5,690 bases of DNA from Deltaproteobacteria bacterium (GTDB lineage: Bacteria; Desulfobacterota; Desulfobaccia; Desulfobaccales; 0-14-0-80-60-11). Positions 1 through 4,556 of the stretch are shown piece by piece (positions within the stretch are counted from its first letter, which is position 1; every line of letters starts with the position of its first letter). The notes under the pieces were generated by a model. That model saw only the letters and a program-made list of their open reading frames with translations. It was not told the DNA's origin and did not search any database. A program made the translations under genes and the position numbers. The stretch spans positions 1 to 5,690 of the forward strand of contig JAKAGH010000218.1 in assembly GCA_021817645.1 (NCBI GenBank). The letters are read 5' to 3'.

Positions 1-56
1 CGACTCCCTCATTCGGTTTGACGTTAAAAGTATATGCGGGTTGGGGAGGGAGGCGC

Positions 57-122
57 GGGGGGAGGGGCAGGGACACGTAGGGCGGTCGTCCCCGCCGGCC
101 TCCAGTCCCTGTCCCTCCCCCC
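57..122. repeat. Long inverted repeat downstream of htpX, possible terminator
   Basis: The arms 57-74 and 105-122 pair at 17 of 18 positions (one mismatch, 67 against 112) around a 30-nt loop. Inside the loop a smaller stem forms, GGCGG at 81-85 with CCGCC at 92-96. The structure begins 12 nt past the htpX stop codon, where a transcription terminator would be expected. On the htpX-sense strand, however, no T-run follows the stem (the sequence continues gcgcctccctcccc), so it is not a classical intrinsic terminator. It may instead protect the mRNA 3' end or be a copy of a dispersed palindromic element. Nothing else is recognisable in 1-56. Confidence 0.5.
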
Positions 123-133
123 ACTATCCCTCA

Positions 134-979
134 TTAATAGCTGCGCATGGCGCGCAGCCGGGCGATCCGCTCCTCAATGGGCGGGTGGGTGCTGAAGAGA
201 TTCATCAGGCTACCCCCGGTCAAGGGGTTGACAATGAACATGTGTGCGGTGGAGGGAGACGCGTCCATGGGCCTCTGCTCCACGCCCCGGGCCAGTTTGC
301 CCAGGGCCGAGGCTAAAGATTGGGGGTTGTGGGCCAAGTGCGCGCCGGTCTCGTCCGCCAGGTACTCCCGGGAGCGGGAGATGGCCATCTGGATGAGCAT
401 GGCCGCCAGGGGCGCGACAATGGACATAACGATGACCCCGATGATGCCGCCGCCTTCGTCATTATCCCGGCTGCCGCCGAAGATGGCCGAGAACCGGGCG
501 ATATCCGCCAGGATCATGATGGCCCCGGCCATGGTGGCGGCGATGGTGGAGATCAAAATATCCCGGTTGCGCACGTGGCCGATCTCGTGGGCCAGCACCC
601 CTTTCAGCTCCTCAGGGGTGAGGATGCGCATGATACCCTGAGTGGCGGCCACGGCTGCGTGCTCGGGATTGCGGCCAGTGGCGAAGGCGTTGGGGGAGTC
701 ATCCGGAATGATGTATACCCGGGGCTTGGGGATGCCCGCTTCCCGGCATAAATCCTCCACCATGCGGTGGAGTTCCGGGGCTTCGGCGGGGGTCACCTCC
801 TGGGCGCCGTACATTTTAAGCACGATCTTGTCGGAGAACCAGTAGCTGAAGAAGTTCATCCCCAGGGCCAGGAGAAAGGCGATGTACATGCCGCTGCGGC
901 CGCCGATGACCTTGCCCATGAAGACCAGGAAGACCGTCAACCCGGCCAATAACAGGAAAGTCTTTATCTTGTTTTCCAT
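134..979 (-). CDS. htpX: HtpX membrane-bound zinc metalloprotease (M48 family)
   Basis: This encodes an inner-membrane endopeptidase of family M48B. In the family it cleaves damaged or misassembled membrane proteins, alongside FtsH. From the ATG the protein has 281 residues, close to the usual 280-300. The zinc-binding motif HEIGH is at about residues 131-135, followed by VRNRD. The third zinc ligand is the Glu of SREYLADETGA at about 205. Hydrophobic segments lie near residues 7-24, 30-49, 144-164 and 177-202, the usual four-segment layout with the active site facing the cytoplasm. The C-terminal STHPPIEERIARLRAM is typical of the family. The ATG at 979 is chosen over a TTG one codon upstream because GGAG lies 7 nt before the ATG and only 4 nt before the TTG. 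It appears to be transcribed alone, about 280 bases after tlyA. No sigma-32-like heat-shock promoter or convincing sigma-70 promoter was seen upstream. All key residues are present. Confidence 0.96.
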   Translation of the reverse strand: MENKIKTFLLLAGLTVFLVFMGKVIGGRSGMYIAFLLALGMNFFSYWFSDKIVLKMYGAQEVTPAEAPELHRMVEDLCREAGIPKPRVYIIPDDSPNAFATGRNPEHAAVAATQGIMRILTPEELKGVLAHEIGHVRNRDILISTIAATMAGAIMILADIARFSAIFGGSRDNDEGGGIIGVIVMSIVAPLAAMLIQMAISRSREYLADETGAHLAHNPQSLASALGKLARGVEQRPMDASPSTAHMFIVNPLTGGSLMNLFSTHPPIEERIARLRAMRSY

Positions 980-986
980 CAATTTG

Positions 987-990
987 CTCC
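987..990 (-). promoter_or_regulatory. Ribosome binding site of htpX
   Basis: GGAG on the minus strand lies 7 nt before the ATG at 979 and 4 nt before the adjacent in-frame TTG. The spacing favours the ATG as start. Confidence 0.65.
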
Positions 991-1045
991 GTTTAAGGTG
1001 CGGTATTTATTAGCTAAAATTATCGGAGGGTCAGGATATTTTCTT

Positions 1046-1128
1046 CCCCCCTTTTCTAAAGGGGGGGGGATTATCATCGCACCCCCATATCCCCCTAAAT
1101 CACCCTCTTTCAAAGGGGGACTTTTAGG
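1046..1128. repeat. Pair of C-run/G-run palindromes between tlyA and htpX
   Basis: There are two related hairpins. The first pairs CCCCCCTTT (1046-1054) with AAAGGGGGG (1058-1066) over a 3-nt loop, and the G-run continues to 1069. The second pairs CCCTCTTT (1103-1110) with AAAGGGGG (1112-1119), with one G:T pair. It is enclosed by a further stem, CCTAAA (1094-1099) with TTTAGG (1123-1128). A separate C-run sits at 1082-1086. Palindromes of the type CCCCC-TTT-n-AAA-GGGGG are, from memory, common intergenic repeats in deltaproteobacteria and some other phyla. I infer a dispersed non-coding element. It lies in the untranslated region before htpX and could affect transcription read-through. Confidence 0.6.
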
Positions 1129-1153
1129 CATTCGATCTTTGCAGGCTCCCATT

Positions 1154-1179
1154 AAAAATTAACGCTTTTTTGCGGTTAA
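1154..1179 (-). terminator. Weak terminator-like hairpin after tlyA
   Basis: Read on the minus strand, TTAACCGC pairs with GCGTTAA (one bulged C) across an A6 loop, and the stem is followed directly by TTTTT. This has intrinsic-terminator form, but the stem is short and AT-rich. It lies about 85 nt past the tlyA stop codon. Apart from this hairpin and the two C/G palindromes, I see nothing else in 980-1262. Confidence 0.35.
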
Positions 1180-1262
1180 ATACCGGAAGTCCTTTTATTT
1201 AGACAGCTCACTATAGATAAATATTAGAGGGGAGCGCGGTTTTTGTCAATAGGGTAGCGGCT

Positions 1263-2045
1263 CTAGTTGGGGAGGATAAGATATAGAAAATATTCCTGAT
1301 TCCCTTTGGGACCCTTCAGCGAGGAAGGAAAGGCCGGACTCACCTGCAGCCCCAGGGATCTGGCCGCGCGCGCCACTTTTTCCACCGCGTCTTGCTGCTG
1401 CTTGGGGTCCCGGACCACCCCGCCCTTGCCCACCTGGCCCTTGCCCACTTCGAATTGGGGTTTCACCAGGGCCAGGATTTCCCCGCCGGGGCGCAGGAAT
1501 TCCAGGATTTTGGGAAGCACCAGGGTCAGGGAAATGAAGGAAAGGTCCAGAGTGATGAGGTCCACAGGCTCGGGCACGTCCTCCGGGGGCAGATGCCGGA
1601 TATTGCGCCTTTCTAACACCAGCACCCGGGGGTCCTGGCGCAGGGACGCGTCCAACTGGCCGTAGCCCACGTCCACCGCGTAAACTTTGCCCACACCCTG
1701 AATCAGGAGGCAATGGGTGAAACCGCCGGTGGACGCGCCCACGTCCAGGGCCACTTTGCCGTCGAGGTTGACCTGAAAATGGGCCAGGGCCCCGGCCAGC
1801 TTCTCGCCGCCCCGGCTGACAAACTGGTGCGGCGCGGGCTTCAGGACAATCTGGGCTTCCCCGGGCACCAGGGTGCCTGCCTTGGTCTCCGCCCGGCCGG
1901 CCACTTCCACCCGTCCGGCCAGGATCAAGGCCTGGGCTTTAGAGCGGGTCTCCGCCAGGCCGCGGTCCACCAGCAGGGTATCCAGGCGCTCTTTGGAGGG
2001 CCGGTTTGCCGTTTTCTGTTTGCCGTTTTCCGTTTTAATAGACAA
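1263..2045 (-). CDS. tlyA: TlyA family 2'-O-methyltransferase (S4 domain plus FtsJ-like domain)
   Basis: This is a cytoplasmic RNA-binding methyltransferase. Characterised TlyA proteins methylate 2'-OH groups of 16S and/or 23S rRNA using S-adenosylmethionine; older annotations call the family hemolysin A. An S4 RNA-binding domain covers about residues 19-80 (KERLDTLLVDRGL, then RVEVAG), followed by the FVSRGGEKL linker at 75-83. The FtsJ-like fold carries SAM motif I, DVGASTGGFT, at 101-110. K82, D167 (TLDLSF), K195 (ALVKPQFE) and E251 (GNQE) match the family's K-D-K-E catalytic tetrad. They are each offset by 13 from the K69/D154/K182/E238 I recall for Mycobacterium tuberculosis TlyA. The start is TTG at 2045. 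The frame has a stop at 2067-2069, no other ATG, GTG or TTG occurs before residue 26, and no good Shine-Dalgarno precedes the TTG. The extra 13 N-terminal residues coincide with a direct repeat in the DNA. In many relatives tlyA lies next to dxs; here two exported-protein genes intervene. Confidence 0.93.
   Translation of the reverse strand: MSIKTENGKQKTANRPSKERLDTLLVDRGLAETRSKAQALILAGRVEVAGRAETKAGTLVPGEAQIVLKPAPHQFVSRGGEKLAGALAHFQVNLDGKVALDVGASTGGFTHCLLIQGVGKVYAVDVGYGQLDASLRQDPRVLVLERRNIRHLPPEDVPEPVDLITLDLSFISLTLVLPKILEFLRPGGEILALVKPQFEVGKGQVGKGGVVRDPKQQQDAVEKVARAARSLGLQVSPAFPSSLKGPKGNQEYFLYLILPN
2004..2036. repeat. 13-nt direct repeat inside the 5' end of tlyA
   Basis: GTTTGCCGTTTTC occurs at 2004-2016 and again at 2018-2030 with a 1-nt spacer, followed by a partial third unit CGTTTT at 2031-2036. 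Read as tlyA codons it encodes most of residues 4-14, a Lys/Thr/Asn/Gln-rich stretch that precedes the S4 domain and is not part of the conserved fold. Confidence 0.8.
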
Positions 2046-2051
2046 GATCAG

Positions 2052-2078
2052 CCAGTAGGGTGCGTTCTACGCACCTGG
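2052..2078. repeat. Palindromic element just upstream of tlyA
   Basis: GGTGCGT (2059-2065) and ACGCACC (2069-2075) form a perfect 7-bp stem with loop TCT. Flanking CCAG (2052-2055) and CTGG (2075-2078) can extend the pairing past a short bulge. Its form resembles GGTGCGT-n-ACGCACC palindromes that I recall as dispersed intergenic repeats in several bacterial phyla. It sits 13 nt before the tlyA TTG start, where a leader or ribosome site would lie. The rest of the 75-nt gap (2046-2120) shows no other signal. Confidence 0.55.
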
Positions 2079-2120
2079 AGTGAGGCGCCGCAGCAGCCGC
2101 ACCGGTAAAAGTCTATAGAA

Positions 2121-2543
2121 TTAGCGTATCCCCGTATCCAACCGGATATCCAGCCGGGTTTCCTGGCCCGGGGTGATGGTCACTGTCGCCGGCAGGTCCT
2201 TGGTGAATTCCTTGCCCTTTCTCGGGGCCATCTTCACCTGATAAGTGCCCGGGGGCAGGTCAACACGAAATTGCCCGCCCGCATCGGTGGTGACCGCGGC
2301 GATTTCCTGCCGGGCCGGGGTCAAGATCAGCAGCTTCACCCCCGGAGCCGGAACCAGGGCAGGTTTAATACCCGGGCGCTCCACCGGGGAGACAGGCCCC
2401 AGGGTGATCGCACCGGTCAGAGTCCCCATCCCCGCGGCCGGCGGCTTGATTGCCTCAGCAGCGTGACTGTATCCCGGAAGGCACACCCATCCTGCCAACA
2501 CCAGCAGCCAGCCACATATCAAGGTATAGCGCCTGAGTCTCAA
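2121..2543 (-). CDS. Small exported protein with carboxypeptidase regulatory-like beta-sandwich
   Basis: This is a 140-residue exported protein of unknown specific role. Residues 1-28 look like a Sec signal peptide: RLRRY at the N-terminus, a hydrophobic core at about 8-24, and SHA before AEA as a likely signal peptidase I site. The Cys at 21 is not in a proper lipobox, so a lipoprotein is unlikely. The mature part is one beta-sandwich domain of the carboxypeptidase regulatory-like (CarboxypepD_reg/DUF4198-like) type. It shows GTLTGAITLGP at 40-50, SPVERPG at 52-58, then TTDAGGQFRVDLPPGTYQV at 85-103, a turn-plus-strand pattern typical of this fold. The final strands run to RLDIRLD. The start is TTG at 2543, with AGGA 8 nt upstream; a second TTG at residue 8 is possible but would drop the basic n-region. 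It begins 30 nt after the large secreted protein's stop and is probably co-transcribed with it. These domains usually bind or scaffold at the cell surface or periplasm; no catalytic residues are visible. Confidence 0.82.
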   Translation of the reverse strand: MRLRRYTLICGWLLVLAGWVCLPGYSHAAEAIKPPAAGMGTLTGAITLGPVSPVERPGIKPALVPAPGVKLLILTPARQEIAAVTTDAGGQFRVDLPPGTYQVKMAPRKGKEFTKDLPATVTITPGQETRLDIRLDTGIR

Positions 2544-2551
2544 TGTAATAT

Positions 2552-2555
2552 TCCT
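2552..2555 (-). promoter_or_regulatory. Ribosome binding site of the small exported protein
   Basis: AGGA on the minus strand lies 8 nt before the TTG at 2543, inside the 30-nt gap after the preceding stop codon. It supports the rare TTG start over the later in-frame TTG. Confidence 0.5.
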
Positions 2556-2573
2556 GGTTGGGGTTTGCCAGCA

Positions 2574-4241
2574 TCAATCCAACAATAACAATAAATAGGC
2601 GCCCTGCAGGCTGAGGCGGGCCGGCAATTTGATGCTGCCGATGCGGTTGCCCCAGGTGTTGGTGGTCAGAATCCTCTCATTGATGATCCAGGCAGTCAAC
2701 CCCGTAGCATCTGCAGGATCGATGGAGACCGCGGAATAGTCTCCCCACCGCTGCACGCCGCTGCCGGTAAAATTATAATAAGTGGCGCTGCCGTAAAGCA
2801 GGTAACCGGGGGATGGAATGACCCCAGAGGTATCGGTATGCAGGCGGCCCGAAAAGCGTGCCTCGGCATTGACGCTGTTGACGGGGTCCGTGGCCGACCA
2901 GGTCACAAACACATCCTTGGTGCGGTTGGCGGCGATGGAGGCGTTAAAGTCATAAGAGGTGCTACTTCTGTTAAAGGTGCCGCTCTGAATGACCGTCTTA
3001 TTCACGGTATCGAATTCGTAGAACCGGGGACGGGCATAGCCGCCGCTATTGATGGTGTGGACCTGAAAGAGGGAATTGCCGATCTGGGTGCTGACGTTGA
3101 CAAAGCGGCAGTCCGAGGAGTCCAGCGTCGCGGCGGTGCCGGGTTGCACCGCATTGGGAGGATAGGCAAAGGCGGTCACCGGGATGGCGACGGGACCACT
3201 CAGGGTGGGAGGATTCGCGGCGGAGTTCGTCATCGTATAGATCCACGCCTGACTGAATGACGCGTCATCGGCAGCCACCAGATAAGTATTAGCATTGGTA
3301 TCCAGCACGACGGGAGCGGCCAGGGTGCCCGCCAAGCCGGTGATCAGAGTGGGAGTCAAAGTCCCGCTCGGGCCGCTATACAGCGAGGATTTAGCCACGG
3401 TAAACATGCGGGCGTCGATAAAAGCACCGGCGGCAGTAAAGAAGTTGGCGGTAAAGATGACCGCGTTTTGATCGAACCCGACCATGGGAAAATCCCATTG
3501 GACTCCCCCGGTAACCCCATGACCATCACTGACATTGACCCGGTATATATAGAAAGCTCCCGTAGGATCGGAGCTTTGGGAGACGGCGATGAAGAAATAC
3601 TGGATCGTGGCGGACTGCGCAAACGCGTCGGCAGTCATGATCCACCGCTGGGAGCCGGAGTCGTAGACCACCCGGGGATCGAACAGCCCTTGAGCGGTAT
3701 ACCCGAAAAAAGAGCTCAGAGGCACGCCGCTCACCTTGGTGTTGGGCGCGGCCTTCTGATAGATGTCGATATGAGAGTTGGTGATCTCCACAAAATGGTT
3801 GGGACCGACCGCGCCTTCGGTATCCGGCGGACGCCACCCGCCCGCGGTAACTGAATCCACCCCTTCGAAATTAATGGGATTAGTCAGGGTGGTGGGCGCC
3901 AGCGGAGCGGCGCTCTCTGTACTGGGGGCCGCTGGAGCTTGCAGGGTGCTGGTTTGGGTGGCTTGGGCTTTCAGGGCCTGATACGCGGCTTCCCCCCTGG
4001 TGGGGCGGAATTTTTTCACCCGCAGCGGCGGCGGCGGACCGGCCGCCTCTTTGGCGGCGTCCGCTTCCATCTCCTGCCAGGTTCGCACCCGGGCCGGCGG
4101 AATCTCAATCTGGCTGGTTGACTTAATGGCGGCTGAGGCAGCACCCTTTTGAGCCGCGACCGGAGTCCCGGAAAAAATTAAGAGCGCCAGGCTCAAAAAG
4201 GCAACGAGACTTGCCAGGTAAAGAAGGTTTTTGGGTTTCAT
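2574..4241 (-). CDS. Large secreted protein of unknown function, probable beta-propeller
   Basis: This is a 555-residue exported protein with no assigned function. Residues 1-30 form a Sec signal peptide: MKPKN, a long hydrophobic core, and PVAA before QK as the likely cleavage site. Residues 31-120 are Ala/Pro/Thr-rich and look like a disordered linker. The body, about 121-540, has many short beta-strand-like segments and the marks of a recurrent bacterial secreted family. These are PPDTEGAVGPNHFVEITN at about 138-155, FDPRVVYD near 188-195, QWDFPMVGFD near 248-257, RWGDYSAVSIDP at 498-509 and TWGNRIGSIKLP near 529-540. The spacing suggests a beta-propeller or related all-beta repeat fold. 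The protein ends in a short hydrophobic GAYLLLLLD tail. No LPXTG, PEP-CTERM or secretion-system tail is evident, and no enzyme motif was recognised. The ATG at 4241 is chosen because AGAGG lies 5 nt upstream and a signal peptide follows at once; a frame-open TTG at 4298 would bury it behind 19 residues. It is first in a likely two-gene unit with the small exported protein. Confidence 0.85.
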   Translation of the reverse strand: MKPKNLLYLASLVAFLSLALLIFSGTPVAAQKGAASAAIKSTSQIEIPPARVRTWQEMEADAAKEAAGPPPPLRVKKFRPTRGEAAYQALKAQATQTSTLQAPAAPSTESAAPLAPTTLTNPINFEGVDSVTAGGWRPPDTEGAVGPNHFVEITNSHIDIYQKAAPNTKVSGVPLSSFFGYTAQGLFDPRVVYDSGSQRWIMTADAFAQSATIQYFFIAVSQSSDPTGAFYIYRVNVSDGHGVTGGVQWDFPMVGFDQNAVIFTANFFTAAGAFIDARMFTVAKSSLYSGPSGTLTPTLITGLAGTLAAPVVLDTNANTYLVAADDASFSQAWIYTMTNSAANPPTLSGPVAIPVTAFAYPPNAVQPGTAATLDSSDCRFVNVSTQIGNSLFQVHTINSGGYARPRFYEFDTVNKTVIQSGTFNRSSTSYDFNASIAANRTKDVFVTWSATDPVNSVNAEARFSGRLHTDTSGVIPSPGYLLYGSATYYNFTGSGVQRWGDYSAVSIDPADATGLTAWIINERILTTNTWGNRIGSIKLPARLSLQGAYLLLLLD

Positions 4242-4246
4242 CAGTA

Positions 4247-4251
4247 CCTCT
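4247..4251 (-). promoter_or_regulatory. Ribosome binding site of the large secreted protein
   Basis: AGAGG on the minus strand lies 5 nt before the ATG at 4241. It fixes the start so that the signal peptide is at the true N-terminus. Confidence 0.6.
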
Positions 4252-4290
4252 GGAAAAACTCGTTCAAGGCAAGCCCTCCAGCAGCTTGTC

Positions 4291-4309
4291 TTATACAAGA
4301 TAAGTATAA
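4291..4309. promoter_or_regulatory. Operator-like inverted repeat TTATAC-7-GTATAA
   Basis: The 6-bp arms TTATAC (4291-4296) and GTATAA (4304-4309) are perfectly complementary around a 7-nt spacer. This dyad overlaps the candidate -10 region of the exported-protein unit, a usual position for a repressor site. AT-rich composition makes chance occurrence quite possible. Confidence 0.25.
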
Positions 4310-4324
4310 CCTAGTGCTTGTCCA
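4297..4324 (-). promoter_or_regulatory. Candidate sigma-70-type promoter for the exported-protein pair
   Basis: On the minus strand, TGGACA (4319-4324, 5 of 6 to TTGACA) is followed after 16 nt by TATCTT (4297-4302, 4 of 6 to TATAAT). This is about 55 nt before the ATG at 4241. It is the AT-richest part of the gap. The match is modest and no transcript evidence exists here. Confidence 0.3.
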
Positions 4325-4486
4325 GAAGCTTTTTCCGAATCATTCCGGCAGTAACAGCAAATGGGGCTGGCGAGGTATTCCGGAATGGCAGGCTGATGCT
4401 GCCTATGCGGCGGTCCTATTCAGTGGGCTTCAGGATTCTCTCAGCGGGTATGCGGGCGGCAGGACTCCCTTAAGGCTGCTACCGGG

Positions 4487-4536
4487 CGGAGGGGATGACG
4501 TTCCGGGGCGGATACGCCCCGCGGCCATCCCCACCG
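4487..4536 (-). terminator. Nested GC-rich hairpin after dxs, possible terminator
   Basis: The outer stem pairs CGG-A-GGGGATG (4487-4497) with CATCCCC-A-CCG (4526-4536), 10 pairs with one A:A mismatch. The inner stem pairs CGGGGCG (4504-4510) with CGCCCCG (4515-4521) around GATA. It starts 20 nt past the dxs stop codon. No T-run follows on the dxs-sense strand, so it could stabilise the mRNA end or act with Rho rather than as a classical intrinsic terminator. It suggests dxs transcription is separated, at least in part, from the genes that follow. Confidence 0.4.
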
Positions 4537-4556
4537 TAACCATAATTGACTTCCCC

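Larger units (their letters stand above)
4242..4556. other. Non-coding region between dxs and the exported-protein pair
   Basis: These 315 bases carry no gene that I can support. They hold, from the dxs side, a nested GC-rich hairpin (4487-4536), a perfect 10-bp palindrome ATTCCGGAAT at 4377-4386, and a candidate promoter with an operator-like inverted repeat (4291-4324). CATTCCGG at 4341-4348 is also the inverted complement of CCGGAATG at 4380-4387. No tRNA, riboswitch or insertion-sequence end was recognised. A forward open frame through this stretch runs antisense to dxs and is judged spurious. Confidence 0.6.

Noticed and set aside
5..135. TCCCTCATT at 5-13 and 127-135 as direct repeats flanking the htpX-downstream hairpin (target-site duplication)
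   Set aside because: The second copy overlaps the htpX stop codon and the DNA is full of CCCT strings, so a 9-nt match is weak. No terminal inverted repeats or transposase are present.
977..982. TTG at 982 as the htpX start
   Set aside because: The next codon is ATG and its 7-nt spacing from GGAG is better than the 4 nt seen for the TTG.
2004..2036. CRISPR-like repeat
   Set aside because: Two 13-nt units with a 1-nt spacer inside a coding sequence do not make an array; there are no spacers and no cas genes.
1306..2108. Forward and alternate-frame open frames across tlyA
   Set aside because: They are shadows of tlyA: rich in Arg, Pro and Gly, without conserved motifs, while the tlyA frame carries an intact catalytic tetrad.
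2541..2543. Lipoprotein lipobox at the Cys of the small exported protein
   Set aside because: The residues before Cys21 are AGWV, which does not fit a lipobox, whereas SHA at 26-28 gives a good signal peptidase I site.
4239..4298. Upstream TTG start at 4298 for the large secreted protein
   Set aside because: It adds 19 residues before an obvious signal peptide. The ATG at 4241 has AGAGG 5 nt upstream, and the TTG falls within the candidate -10.
4299..4556. Riboswitch or tRNA in the gap between dxs and the exported pair
   Set aside because: No thiamine-, cobalamin- or other riboswitch core sequence and no tRNA arm pattern could be found on either strand.
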